Assembly: GCA_029778535.1 (NCBI GenBank)
Contig: JAKOQB010000005.1
Coordinates: 62,001-126,000 of the forward strand
Direction of reading: 5' to 3'
Length of the DNA: 64,000 nucleotides
DNA from: Pseudomonadota bacterium
Lineage (GTDB): Bacteria > Pseudomonadota > Gammaproteobacteria > Burkholderiales > Burkholderiaceae_F
Shown here one piece after another: positions 43,521 to 53,952 of this stretch. Each line of letters starts with the position of its first letter. Within the stretch, counting starts at the first letter, position 1. Below the pieces are notes generated by a model. The model did not search any database and was not told where the DNA came from. It saw nothing but the letters and a program-made list of their open reading frames with translations. A program made the translations under genes and the position numbers.

Positions 43521-44327
43521 ATGCCGACCGCCGTCACCGCGCGCAACCACGCGACCGCCGCGCCGCCGCGCCGCGCGTCCGCCTTCCGCGCGATCGCGCC
43601 GGAGGCCGCGGAAATGCCGCTGTACCGCGTCGTCAAGCGCGCGCTGCTGCAGGCGATCGAGGACGGCACCTACCCGCCCGGCGCCGCGCTGCCGAACGAA
43701 ACCGCGCTGGCGGCGACCTTCGGCGTGTCGATCGGCACGCTGCGGCACGCGGTCGACGAGCTGGCGGCCGACCATATCCTGGTGCGCCGGCAGGGGCGCG
43801 GCACGTTCGTCGCCAGCCACAATGCCGACCGCTCCGTGTTCCAGTTCTTCCACATCGAGCGCGCCGACGGGCTGCGCGAGGCGCCGACGGTCGAACTGCT
43901 CGGCTTCGAGCGCGCGCGGCTGGACGAAGACGCCGCGCAGGCGCTCGGCGCCCCGGCCGGTGAGGCGTGCTTCGCGATCGAGACGCGACTCGCGCTGCAG
44001 GGTCGCGCGGTGGCGTACGACCGGATCGTGATCCCGGCCGCGCTGTTCCGCGGTCTGACGGAGAAGCGCCTGCGCGACCGGCCGAGCACGATCTATCACC
44101 TGTACCAGACCGAGTTCGGCATCACGGTCGTGCGCGCGCATGAGCGATTGCGCGCAATCAGCGCCGACCGTACGGTGGCGCGCGTGCTCGGCCTGCCCCA
44201 TGGCGCGCCGGTGCTGCAGGTGCGCCGCACGGCGCTCACCTTCGGCGACAAGCCGGTCGAGCACCGGGTGTCGACCGTGAACACTTCGCACCACGACTAC
44301 GTGAATCTGCTGACGAGGCCGATATGA
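43521..44327 (+). CDS. GntR/HutC-family regulator with UTRA effector domain
   Basis: A 268-residue regulator. The winged-helix domain covers about 30-105 (LYRVVKRALLQAIEDGTYPPGAALPNETALAATFGVSIGTLRHAVDELAADHILVRRQGRGTFV). The UTRA ligand-binding domain covers about 125-265. It probably senses an organic acid such as sulfolactate and controls the divergent lyase operon. The end overlaps the next gene by four bases. The first 25 residues are disordered, so the exact start is uncertain. Confidence 0.9.
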   Translation: MPTAVTARNHATAAPPRRASAFRAIAPEAAEMPLYRVVKRALLQAIEDGTYPPGAALPNETALAATFGVSIGTLRHAVDELAADHILVRRQGRGTFVASHNADRSVFQFFHIERADGLREAPTVELLGFERARLDEDAAQALGAPAGEACFAIETRLALQGRAVAYDRIVIPAALFRGLTEKRLRDRPSTIYHLYQTEFGITVVRAHERLRAISADRTVARVLGLPHGAPVLQVRRTALTFGDKPVEHRVSTVNTSHHDYVNLLTRPI

Positions 44328-45118
44328 GTGGCATCAAGCTGGCGCGCGCGCTCGAAGCGGCGCAGACCGCCGTGCGCGCGGCGGGGAGGTTCCTGCAGGA
44401 CAGCCGCGCGCGGATCGGCAAGGCTGCGCTCGAGCACAAGGCGCCGGCCGAGGTGGCGAGCGCGATCGAACGCGAGGCCGAGGCGCTGATCCGCTCCCGC
44501 ATCAGCGCGGTGTTCCCTGAGCACGGTTTCATCGGCACCGAGATCGGCGGCGTCTTTGACGCGCGACGCGCGCAGTGGCTGATCGACGCGATCGACGGCA
44601 TCGCCAATTACACGCGCGGGTATCCGCAGTACTCGGTATCGCTGGCGCTGCAGCACCAGGGCGAGGTCGTGCTGGGCGCGATCTACGACCCCAATCGCGA
44701 CGAACTGTTCACCGCCACGCGCGGGCAGGGCGCCTACTGCAACGGCGTGCGCGTGGCGTGCAGCCGGCGCGCGGTGCCGCTCGAGGCGCTCGCCGCCACC
44801 GCGTTTCCACCACCGGAGTCGACGCGGCTGCCGCAGTTCCTGGGCGAGCTGGCGCGGATGGCCGCCGGCTTCGGCGAACTGCGCCGCTCCGGCGCGCTGG
44901 CGCTCGACCTCGCGTACCTCGCCGCGGGCCGCGTCGACGCCTTCTGGGCGCACGATATCGGCGCGTGGGACGCCGCCGCTGCGATCGTGCTGCTGCGCGA
45001 GGCAGGCGCGCGCTGCGAGGCACTCGACCGCGCTCCGCTGCTCACCGCGCGCTCGCTGCTCGCCGCCGCGCCCGCGCTGCTGGCGCCGACGCGCGCACTG
45101 CTGGCCGGAACGCCTTGA
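44324..45118 (+). CDS. Inositol-monophosphatase-family protein with an altered catalytic motif
   Basis: A 264-residue IMPase-fold protein. Metal ligands E73, D88, D91 and D216 (WD motif) are kept. The canonical DGTTN motif reads DGIAN at 91-95, so the threonine that positions the attacking water is replaced by isoleucine (I93). It may still hydrolyse a small phosphate ester slowly or bind it without turnover. It is translationally coupled to the GntR gene, so it probably belongs to the regulated cluster. A 3'-phosphoadenosine-phosphate phosphatase role would fit sulfonate metabolism but is inference. Confidence 0.85.
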   Translation: MSGIKLARALEAAQTAVRAAGRFLQDSRARIGKAALEHKAPAEVASAIEREAEALIRSRISAVFPEHGFIGTEIGGVFDARRAQWLIDAIDGIANYTRGYPQYSVSLALQHQGEVVLGAIYDPNRDELFTATRGQGAYCNGVRVACSRRAVPLEALAATAFPPPESTRLPQFLGELARMAAGFGELRRSGALALDLAYLAAGRVDAFWAHDIGAWDAAAAIVLLREAGARCEALDRAPLLTARSLLAAAPALLAPTRALLAGTP

Positions 45119-45146
45119 CGAGGTGTGCCGGCCGTACAATCGGCTG

Positions 45147-45398
45147 ATGGCGAAATCGACACCGAAACCGGTCGCGGAGCTCAGCTTCGAGCAGGCGCTC
45201 GATGAACTCGATGCGCTGGTGCGGCGGATGGAAGCGGGCGAACTGTCGCTCGAGGACTCGATTGCGGCCTACCGGCGCGGCGCCGAGCTGGCGAAGTTCT
45301 GCCAGTCCAAGCTCGCGGCCGCCGAGCAGGAAATCCGGAAGCTCGACGGCGAGCTGCTGGTGCCGCTGAATCCCGAGGAACTGCGGGGCAGTCAGTAG
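45147..45398 (+). CDS. xseB: Exodeoxyribonuclease VII small subunit XseB
   Basis: An 83-residue helical protein with the full XseB pattern: FEQALDELDALVRRMEAGELSLEDSIAAYRRGAELAKFCQSKL. It stimulates XseA, which degrades single-stranded DNA; xseA is not in this window. ispA starts three bases after its stop, giving the common xseB-ispA-dxs operon. Confidence 0.96.
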   Translation: MAKSTPKPVAELSFEQALDELDALVRRMEAGELSLEDSIAAYRRGAELAKFCQSKLAAAEQEIRKLDGELLVPLNPEELRGSQ

Positions 45399-45401
45399 AC
45401 G

Positions 45402-46340
45402 ATGCACGCGGCGGCAAAGCAGGCGAGCGCGCCGGTCGAGCGCGCCCAACAGGAGTTCGGCGCCTGGATCGCGGAGCGGGTGGCGCGCTTCGAGCGCGCT
45501 GCCGATGCGCAACTGCCGCCGCCGACGGTCGCCCCGCAGCGCCTGCACGAGGCGATGCGCTACGCGGTGTTGGGCGGCGGCAAGCGCGTGCGTCCGCTGC
45601 TGGTGTACGCCGCGGGCGAAGTCACCGGCGCGCCGCTCGCCGCGCTCGACGCCGCCGCGCTCGCCGCCGAGTATGTCCACGTCTACTCGCTGATCCACGA
45701 CGACCTGCCGTGCATGGACGACGACGTGCTGCGACGGGGCAAGCCGACGGTGCACGTCGCATTCGACGAGGCCACCGCGATGCTCGCCGGCGACGGCCTG
45801 CAGGCCGAGGCGTTCAAGGTGCTCGCCGACGTCGATCTGCCCGACCGCGCGCGCGCCACGCTGATGCGCGAACTGGCGCACGCGGCGTCGACCGAGGGCA
45901 TGTGCGGCGGGCAGGCGCTGGACCTGGCCGCGGTGGGACGCACGCTGACGCTCGACCAGCTCGAACAGATGCACCGGATGAAGACCGGCGCGCTGCTGCT
46001 CGCCGCGGTACGCATGGGCGCGCACGCGGGGCCGCTCGAAACGGCAACCGCCGCCGCGCTCGACGGCTACGGCCGCGCAATCGGGCTGGCGTTCCAGGTC
46101 GTCGACGACGTGCTCGACGTGGAGAGCGACTCGCACGCACTCGGCAAGACCGCGGGCAAGGACGCGCGGCAGGGCAAGCCCACCTACGTGTCCACGCTCG
46201 GCCTGGCGCTGGCCAAGCAGTGGGCGCAAACGCTGTGGGGCAGGGCGCACGCGGCGCTCGACGCGTTGCCGGCAGCGGCGGCGGCGCGTGCGCTGCGTCT
46301 GCGACAATTGGCCGACTACATCGTCGTGCGCTCGTCCTGA
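45402..46340 (+). CDS. ispA: Farnesyl diphosphate synthase IspA
   Basis: A 312-residue polyprenyl synthase. The first aspartate-rich motif DDLPCMDDD is at 100-108, the second DDVLD at 235-239, and GGGKRVRPLL at 58-67. It condenses isopentenyl diphosphate with dimethylallyl and geranyl diphosphates to give farnesyl diphosphate for quinones and undecaprenyl carriers. The first 12 residues are likely disordered. It is between xseB and dxs in the standard isoprenoid operon. Confidence 0.96.
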   Translation: MHAAAKQASAPVERAQQEFGAWIAERVARFERAADAQLPPPTVAPQRLHEAMRYAVLGGGKRVRPLLVYAAGEVTGAPLAALDAAALAAEYVHVYSLIHDDLPCMDDDVLRRGKPTVHVAFDEATAMLAGDGLQAEAFKVLADVDLPDRARATLMRELAHAASTEGMCGGQALDLAAVGRTLTLDQLEQMHRMKTGALLLAAVRMGAHAGPLETATAAALDGYGRAIGLAFQVVDDVLDVESDSHALGKTAGKDARQGKPTYVSTLGLALAKQWAQTLWGRAHAALDALPAAAAARALRLRQLADYIVVRSS

Positions 46341-46355
46341 GGCGCGGCGGCATCC

Positions 46356-48251
46356 ATGTACGACCTGCTCGCCACGATCCGCGCGCCCGCCGACCTGCGC
46401 AAGCTCGACGGCGAGAAGCTGCAACGCCTGGCCGAAGAGCTGCGCGCGTTCGTTCTCGACTCGGTGTCGAAGACCGGCGGGCACCTGTCGTCGAACCTCG
46501 GCACGGTGGAGCTGACGATCGCGCTGCATTACGTGTTTGACACACCGCGCGACCGCATCGTGTGGGATGTCGGCCACCAGACGTACGCGCACAAGATCCT
46601 GACTGGCCGCCGCGAGGCGATGAAGACGCTGCGGCAGTTCGGCGGCATCTCCGGCTTTCCCCGCCGCGGCGAATCGGAGTACGACGCGTTCGGCACCGCG
46701 CATTCGTCGACGTCGATCTCGGCCGCGCTCGGCATGGCCGTGGCGGCGCGCGCAACCGGCAATAAGCGCCACAACATCGCGGTGATCGGCGACGGTGCGC
46801 TCTCCGGCGGCATGGCGTTCGAGGCACTGAACAACGCCGGCGTGATCGAGGGCATCCGCCTGCTGGTGATCCTGAACGACAACGACATGTCGATTTCGCC
46901 TGCGGTCGGCGCAATGAATCGTTACCTCGCGCGGCTGATGAGCGGCAAGTTCTACGCGGCGGCGCGCCAGGCCGGCAAGCAGGTGCTGAAGAATTTCCCG
47001 CCGGTGCTGGAGCTGGCGCGACGCATCGAGGAGCACGCCAAGGGCATGGTGGTGCCGGCCACGCTGTTCGAGGAGTTCGGCTTCAACTACATCGGCCCGA
47101 TCGACGGCCACGATCTGGACTCGCTGATCCCGACGCTGCAGAACATCAAGCAGTTCACCGGCCCGCAGTTCCTGCACGTGGTCACGCGCAAGGGGCAGGG
47201 CTACAAGCTCGCCGAGGCCGACCCGGTGCTGTATCACGGCCCAGGCAAGTTCGATCCGACGCAGGGCATCCGACCCGCCGCGCCGAGCAAGCCGACCTAC
47301 ACGCAGGTCTTCGGCGACTGGCTGTGCGACATGGCGCAGGCCGATACGCGGCTGGTCGGCATAACGCCGGCGATGCGCGAGGGCTCGGGCATGGTGCGCT
47401 TCGAGCAGGAACACCCTGACCGCTACTTCGATGTCGGCATCGCCGAGCAGCACGCGGTGACGTTTGCCGCCGGACTCGCCGCGGAGGGCATGAAGCCGGT
47501 GGTGGCGATCTACTCGACCTTCCTGCAGCGCGGTTACGACCAGTTGATCCACGACGTGGCGATCCAGAATCTGCCGGTGCTGTTCGCACTCGACCGCGGC
47601 GGGCTGGTCGGCGCCGACGGCGCCACCCATCACGGCGCGTTCGACCTGTCGTACCTGCGCTGCATTCCGAACATCGCGGTGATCGCGCCTTCGGACGAGA
47701 ACGAATGCCGGCGGCTGCTGACCACCGCGTTCCAGCACCACGGCCCGGCCGCGGTGCGCTATCCGCGCGGTGCGGGGATCGGCGCGCCGATCGAACGAGA
47801 ATTGCGCGGGCTGCCGTTCGGCCAGGCCGAGGTGCGGCGCGAATCGTCCGCGCGCACCGGCAGCCGGATCGCGATCCTCGCGTTCGGTCCGGTGCTGCAT
47901 GCGGCGCTCGCGGCCGCCGCGAAGTTCGACGCCACGGTGGTCGACATGCGCTTCGTCAAGCCGCTCGACCTCGAATTGCTCGAGCGTGTCGCGCGCACGC
48001 ACGACGCGCTGGTGACAGTCGAGGAGAACGTCGTGAAGGGCGGCGCCGGTTCCGGCTGCGCCGAGGCGCTGGCGGAACTGGGAATCGTCAGGCCGATCCT
48101 GCACCTGGGCCTGCCCGATCAGTTCGTCGACCACGGCGATCCGGCGCGGCTGGTGGCGAGCGTCGGGCTCGATGCGATCGGCATCGAGCAGTCGATCCGC
48201 ATCCGCTTTGGCGACTTGCAGGCGCAGCCGCGGCTGGTCAAGTCGGCTTGA
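46356..48251 (+). CDS. dxs: 1-deoxy-D-xylulose-5-phosphate synthase Dxs
   Basis: A 631-residue thiamine-diphosphate enzyme that condenses pyruvate and glyceraldehyde-3-phosphate, the entry step of the non-mevalonate isoprenoid pathway. H43 (GHLSSNLG) and H74 (DVGHQTY) and GDGALSGG at 145-152 bind thiamine diphosphate; the transketolase central region ([12 protein letters not shown]-like, [15 protein letters not shown]) and C-terminal domain are complete. It is 15 bases after ispA. It is the last gene before a palindromic repeat. Confidence 0.97.
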   Translation: MYDLLATIRAPADLRKLDGEKLQRLAEELRAFVLDSVSKTGGHLSSNLGTVELTIALHYVFDTPRDRIVWDVGHQTYAHKILTGRREAMKTLRQFGGISGFPRRGESEYDAFGTAHSSTSISAALGMAVAARATGNKRHNIAVIGDGALSGGMAFEALNNAGVIEGIRLLVILNDNDMSISPAVGAMNRYLARLMSGKFYAAARQAGKQVLKNFPPVLELARRIEEHAKGMVVPATLFEEFGFNYIGPIDGHDLDSLIPTLQNIKQFTGPQFLHVVTRKGQGYKLAEADPVLYHGPGKFDPTQGIRPAAPSKPTYTQVFGDWLCDMAQADTRLVGITPAMREGSGMVRFEQEHPDRYFDVGIAEQHAVTFAAGLAAEGMKPVVAIYSTFLQRGYDQLIHDVAIQNLPVLFALDRGGLVGADGATHHGAFDLSYLRCIPNIAVIAPSDENECRRLLTTAFQHHGPAAVRYPRGAGIGAPIERELRGLPFGQAEVRRESSARTGSRIAILAFGPVLHAALAAAAKFDATVVDMRFVKPLDLELLERVARTHDALVTVEENVVKGGAGSGCAEALAELGIVRPILHLGLPDQFVDHGDPARLVASVGLDAIGIEQSIRIRFGDLQAQPRLVKSA

Positions 48252-48287
48252 ATGCGCGATCGGCGAGAGGTCGCGGAGCCTGAGGCT

Positions 48288-48388
48288 CCGTCGTTCCCGC
48301 GCAAGCGGGAACCCAGCGACTTTCCGTCGAACGTCACGGGATCCCCGCTGGAGCCTGCCCCCGACTCCGATCGGGGGCGGGGATGACG
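48288..48388. repeat. Dispersed palindromic repeat, family R1, copy D
   Basis: Between dxs and the amidotransferase gene, CGTCGTTCCCGCGCAAGCGG pairs within itself as a hairpin, followed by AACCCAGCGAC as in copy A (ACCCAG). A second hairpin CCCCGACTCCGATCGGGG and the end GGGGATGACG close the unit. It shares its ends with copy A at 1317. Confidence 0.75.
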
Positions 48389-48422
48389 CCATCTGTGCCG
48401 GCGGCACTTCGAGACGTTGGAC

Positions 48423-49163
48423 ATGAAACCGGTTGCCGTATTCCAGCACTCGCCCGACGCCGGCCCGGGCTACTTCGCCGACTGGCTCGCCGCGCAGAGC
48501 ATTCCGATGCAGTTCGTCCGCATCGACCGCGGCGACGTCGTGCCGGCGCGCGCGGACGGATTCAGCGGACTGTGTTTGCTGGGCGGACCGATGAGCGTCA
48601 ACGATCCGCTGCCGTGGATCGATGACGAACTGCGGCTGATCCGCGACGCCGACGCGCGCCGCGTGCCGGTGATCGGCCATTGCCTCGGCGGACAACTGCT
48701 CGCCAGGGCGCTCGGCGGCGCGGTGGCGCGCAATCCGGTGAAGGAGATCGGCTGGGGACGGCTGCGCGTGACCGACGTGGCAGTCGCGCGCGACTGGCTC
48801 GGCGCCGACGCGCCGGAGGCCCCGGAGTTCTTCCAGTGGCACGGCGACACGTTTTCGCTGCCGCCGGGCGCGGTGAACTTCCTCGCCAGCGATCTGTGCC
48901 AGCACCAGGCGTTCGTGATCGAGCGCGACGGCTGCGCGCACCTCGGCGTGCAGTTTCACTGCGAGATGACGCCGGCGCTGGTGCGGGACTGGGCCACCGA
49001 CCCTGAAGGCATCGCGGAGATCGACGCGGAACGCCGGTCGACCGGCGGCCCCGGTGTCTGCGATGCCGTCGCGATGCTGCGCGATGTCGAGGCGCGTGCG
49101 CGGCGGATGAACGCACTGGCCGCACGGCTGTACGCACGCTGGGCGACCGGGCTGACACGTTAG
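48423..49163 (+). CDS. Class I glutamine amidotransferase-like protein
   Basis: A 246-residue stand-alone GATase domain. The nucleophile C87 is in GHCLGG, and H179 and E181 are in QFHCE, giving a complete Cys-His-Glu triad. The start ATG gives MKPVAVFQHSPDAG. It resembles GMP-synthase-like amidotransferases of unknown acceptor, often glutamine- or gamma-glutamyl-cleaving. An upstream TTG two codons earlier is less likely. It is separated from dxs by a repeat and is not obviously linked to its neighbours. Confidence 0.9.
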   Translation: MKPVAVFQHSPDAGPGYFADWLAAQSIPMQFVRIDRGDVVPARADGFSGLCLLGGPMSVNDPLPWIDDELRLIRDADARRVPVIGHCLGGQLLARALGGAVARNPVKEIGWGRLRVTDVAVARDWLGADAPEAPEFFQWHGDTFSLPPGAVNFLASDLCQHQAFVIERDGCAHLGVQFHCEMTPALVRDWATDPEGIAEIDAERRSTGGPGVCDAVAMLRDVEARARRMNALAARLYARWATGLTR

Positions 49164-49309
49164 CCGGAACGCGCCGCCCTACTCACGGTGCGAGCCGGCA
49201 CGGGCCAGCCCGCGCATCCGGGATCGCCGCGGCCGATGGCTTCGTTGCGGGTGTGGATACGGAAGGACTATGTTTCGTCGCCCTGGAACTGAACGCGCAG
49301 GAGAAAACG

Positions 49310-49969
49310 ATGGCGCTGCGAATGGGCGACGACGCACCCGACTTCGCCGCCGAGACGACCGAAGGACCGATCCGCTTTCACGAATGGATCGGCGACCACT
49401 GGGCAATCCTGTTCTCGCATCCGAAGGACTTCACGCCGGTGTGCACGACCGGGCTTGGCTACATGGCCGGGCTGAAGAAGGAGTTCGACCGGCGCAACAC
49501 GAAGATCATCGGCCTCAGTATCGACGCGGTCGGCGATCACACGCGCCGGGCCAAGGACATCGAAGACGTGACCGGGCACAAGCCCAACTATCCGCTGATC
49601 GGCGATCCGGAGCTGAAGGTTGCGAAGCTGTACGACCTGATCCATCCGAACGCGAGCGGCCCGGCATCGGCGCGCACGCCGCAGGACAACGCGACGATCC
49701 GCTCGGTATTCATCATCGGCCCCGACAGGAAGATCAAGCTGATCCTGACCTATCCGATGTCGGTCGGGCGCAACTTCGACGAGGTGCTGCGCGCGCTCGA
49801 CGCGCTGCAGCTGTCCGCAAGGCATCGCATCGCCACGCCGGTGAACTGGAAGCCGGGCGACGAGGTGATCATCCAGAACTGGGTGCCCGACGGCGAAGCG
49901 AAGGCGGTGTTTCCGAAGGGCTGGCGCACGGTGAAGCCGTACATGCGCGTCACGCAACTGCAGCAGTAG
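49310..49969 (+). CDS. 1-Cys peroxiredoxin (Prx6 family)
   Basis: A 219-residue antioxidant enzyme. The peroxidatic cysteine C45 is in the motif DFTPVCTTGLGYM, with T42 and P43. The long C-terminal domain with PVNWKPGDEVIIQNWVPDGEAKAVFPKGWR is diagnostic of the Prx6 class. AGGAG seven bases upstream supports the ATG and excludes the longer frame. The flavoprotein gene starts 24 bases after its stop, so the two are probably co-transcribed. Confidence 0.94.
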   Translation: MALRMGDDAPDFAAETTEGPIRFHEWIGDHWAILFSHPKDFTPVCTTGLGYMAGLKKEFDRRNTKIIGLSIDAVGDHTRRAKDIEDVTGHKPNYPLIGDPELKVAKLYDLIHPNASGPASARTPQDNATIRSVFIIGPDRKIKLILTYPMSVGRNFDEVLRALDALQLSARHRIATPVNWKPGDEVIIQNWVPDGEAKAVFPKGWRTVKPYMRVTQLQQ

Positions 49970-49993
49970 CCGGGCGACGCGACCGGTGCCCCG

Positions 49994-51532
49994 ATGAGTG
50001 AACAACCTGCAAGCGAGCAGTCCGACGCCGGGCCCGACCTGACGCAGGGCGTCGCCGCCGACGCATTGGCCGACGGCGGGATGCTCGCCGGCCATGTCGG
50101 CGACGATGCGGTCGTGCTCGCGCGCCGCGGCGGCGAGTTCTTCGCGCTGGCCGCCGCCTGCACGCACTACCACGGTCCGCTCGCCGAAGGCGTGATCGTC
50201 GGCGACACCCTCCGCTGCCCGTGGCATCACGCGTGTTTCGACCTGCGCACGGGCGAAGCCGTGCGCGCGCCCGCGCTCGCCCCGATCGCGTGCTGGGCGA
50301 CCGAACTGCGCGACGGCACCGTGTACGTGCGCGCGCCGGCCGCACCGCGAACAGCGGCGCGCGTTGTGCGCGGCAACGATGCGCCACGCCGGATCGTGAT
50401 CGTCGGCGGCGGTGCCGCGGGCTTCGCCGCGGCGGAGATGCTGCGGAGGCAGGGCTACGACGGCAGCCTCGTGATGGTGAGCGACGACGATGCGGCACCC
50501 GTCGATCGGCCCAATCTGTCGAAGGACTACCTGGCGGGCAACGCGCCGGAAGAGTGGATACCGCTGCGCGCAGCGCAGTTCTATGCGGACCAGCGGATCG
50601 ACCTGCGCTTGAAGACGCCGGTGACCGGCATCGATGCGAAGGCGCGCGAGGTCGTGCTCGCCGGCGGCAGCCGGCTCGCGTACGACCGGCTGCTGCTCGC
50701 CACCGGCGCCGAGCCGGTGCGATTGCCGCTGCCGGGGTTCGACCTTCCGCACGTTTTCACGCTGCGCACGCTCGCTGATTGCCGCGCGATCATCGCGCGC
50801 GCGGCGCAGGCGCGGTGCGCGGTCGTGCTCGGTGCGAGCTTCATCGGGCTCGAAGTCGCGGCCTCGCTGCGCACCCGCGGGCTCGAGGTGCACGTCGTGG
50901 CGCCGGAGGCGCGCCCGATGGAACGCGTGCTCGGCCCGCAGCTCGGCGATTTCTTGCGCCGGCTGCACGAAGAGCACGGCGTGATCTTCCACCTGCAGGA
51001 CACGGCAGCCGCGCTCGACGCGCAGCGCGTGCAGCTCGCAAGCGGCGGCGCGATCGACGCGGAGCTGGTCGTCGCCGGCGTCGGCGTGCGGCCGCGCGTC
51101 GCGCTTGCCGAGCGGGCGGGGCTCGCGATCGACCGCGGGGTGACCGTCGACGCCCATCTCGAAGCCGGCGCGCCGGGAATCTTCGCCGCCGGAGACATCG
51201 CGCGCTGGCCCGATGCGCGCAGCGGCGATGCAATCCGCGTCGAGCACTGGGTCGTCGCGCAGCGCCAAGGACAAACCGCGGCCCGCAACATGCTCGGCGC
51301 GCGGGAGAAATTCGACGCGGTGCCGTTCTTCTGGAGCCAGCACTACGACGTGCCGATCAACTACGTCGGCCACGCCGAGCGCTGGGACGAGATCGAGATC
51401 GACGGCGACATCGCCGCGCGCGACTGCCTGCTGCGCTTCCGGCGCGCCGGCCGCGTGCTCGCGGTTGCGTCGATCTATCGCGACCGCGACAGCCTGTTCG
51501 CCGAAGCCGAACTGGAGCGTGGGGCGTCGTAG
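49994..51532 (+). CDS. Rieske-FAD fusion oxidoreductase (AIFL-type ferredoxin reductase)
   Basis: A 512-residue fusion. The N-terminal Rieske [2Fe-2S] domain uses C56-H58 and C75-H78 (CTHYH, CPWHH). It is followed by a FAD/NAD(P)H pyridine-nucleotide oxidoreductase with GGGAAG at 138-143, a second GASFIGLEVA nucleotide-binding loop near 285 and FAAGDIA for the FAD. It passes electrons from NAD(P)H to a partner. The adjacent 1-Cys peroxiredoxin, which needs an external reductant, is a natural candidate, but that link is inferred. Confidence 0.9.
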   Translation: MSEQPASEQSDAGPDLTQGVAADALADGGMLAGHVGDDAVVLARRGGEFFALAAACTHYHGPLAEGVIVGDTLRCPWHHACFDLRTGEAVRAPALAPIACWATELRDGTVYVRAPAAPRTAARVVRGNDAPRRIVIVGGGAAGFAAAEMLRRQGYDGSLVMVSDDDAAPVDRPNLSKDYLAGNAPEEWIPLRAAQFYADQRIDLRLKTPVTGIDAKAREVVLAGGSRLAYDRLLLATGAEPVRLPLPGFDLPHVFTLRTLADCRAIIARAAQARCAVVLGASFIGLEVAASLRTRGLEVHVVAPEARPMERVLGPQLGDFLRRLHEEHGVIFHLQDTAAALDAQRVQLASGGAIDAELVVAGVGVRPRVALAERAGLAIDRGVTVDAHLEAGAPGIFAAGDIARWPDARSGDAIRVEHWVVAQRQGQTAARNMLGAREKFDAVPFFWSQHYDVPINYVGHAERWDEIEIDGDIAARDCLLRFRRAGRVLAVASIYRDRDSLFAEAELERGAS

Positions 51533-51562
51533 CCGCGCGCACGCGGTTCATATAATCGGCGC

Positions 51563-52585
51563 GTGCCGCTGCAACTCGTCGAAAACGCGTCGCTCAAGCC
51601 GTACAACTCGTTCGGGGTCGACGCGCGCGCCGCGTTCCTCGCGCGCGTCGCGTCCGACGAGCAACTGGCCGAGCTCGAGTCGCTGCCGGCGGTAGCGGGG
51701 CTGCCGCGGCTGATCCTCGGCGGCGGCAGCAACCTGCTGTTCACCGGCGATGTTGAAGGCGTGGTGGTGAAAATCGAAATTCCCGGCCTTGCCGAACTCG
51801 AACCGAGCGACACGCACTGGCGCATCGAGGTCGGCGCCGGCGAGAACTGGCACGCGACGGTCGAGCGGCTGCTGGCGCTGGATCGCCCGGGGCTGGAGAA
51901 CCTGGCGCTGATTCCCGGACAGGCGGGCGCGGCGCCGATCCAGAACATCGGCGCGTACGGGATCGAGCTGGCGGAACGCTTCGAGTCGCTGCGCGCGTGG
52001 GACGTGTCGCAGCGGCGCGTGGTCCAGATGTCGCTCGCCGACTGCAACTTCGGCTATCGCGACAGCGTGTTCAAGCACGCGCTTGCCGGCGCCCGCGTGA
52101 TCACGGGCGTGACCCTCGCGTTGCCCAGGCAATGGCAGCCGGTGACGAGCTATGTCGACGTCGCGAGCGAATTGAAGGCGCGCGCGCTGACGCGGCCGAC
52201 CGCGCGCGACATCTTCGACGCGGTGGTGGCGATCCGGTGCCGCAAGCTGCCCGACCCTGTGCTGATCGGCAATGCCGGCAGCTTCTTCAAGAACCCGGTG
52301 GTCGCGCGGGAGAAGCTGAATGAACTGCTGCAGCACTTTCCGTCGCTGGTCAGCTACCCGATGCCGGGCGGCCGCTTCAAGCTCGCCGCGGGCTGGTTGA
52401 TCGACGCCGCGGGGCTGAAGGGCGCCACGCGCGGCCGCGCCGGCGTGTACGAGAAGCAGGCGCTGGTGCTCGTCAATCGCGGCGGCGCCACCGGCCGCGA
52501 GATTCTCGCGCTCGCGCGCGAGGTGCAGGAGAAAGTCGCGGCGAAGTTCGGCGTGCTGCTGGAACCGGAGCCGGTGATCGTCTGA
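51563..52585 (+). CDS. murB: UDP-N-acetylenolpyruvoylglucosamine reductase MurB
   Basis: A 340-residue FAD enzyme that reduces UDP-GlcNAc-enolpyruvate in peptidoglycan synthesis. GGGSNLLF at 53-60 and QAGAAPIQNIGAYG at 120-133 bind FAD; the proton-donor serine is S240 in GNAGSFFKNP, Y166 lies in FGYRDSVFK, and glutamates near the C-terminus (LLEPEPVIV) complete the site. It has the type-I MurB length. It converges with argG across an 18-base gap. Confidence 0.95.
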   Translation: MPLQLVENASLKPYNSFGVDARAAFLARVASDEQLAELESLPAVAGLPRLILGGGSNLLFTGDVEGVVVKIEIPGLAELEPSDTHWRIEVGAGENWHATVERLLALDRPGLENLALIPGQAGAAPIQNIGAYGIELAERFESLRAWDVSQRRVVQMSLADCNFGYRDSVFKHALAGARVITGVTLALPRQWQPVTSYVDVASELKARALTRPTARDIFDAVVAIRCRKLPDPVLIGNAGSFFKNPVVAREKLNELLQHFPSLVSYPMPGGRFKLAAGWLIDAAGLKGATRGRAGVYEKQALVLVNRGGATGREILALAREVQEKVAAKFGVLLEPEPVIV

Positions 52586-52603
52586 ACTGCCGGTCGGCGG
52601 CGC

Positions 52604-53938
<1,335 letters not shown>

Positions 53939-53952
53939 CTATGCCGGCTCGC

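Noticed and set aside
45042-48959. Long minus-strand open frame (about 1305 codons) opposite xseB-ispA-dxs
   Set aside because: It is antisense to three confidently recognised genes and its composition is that of a shadow frame.
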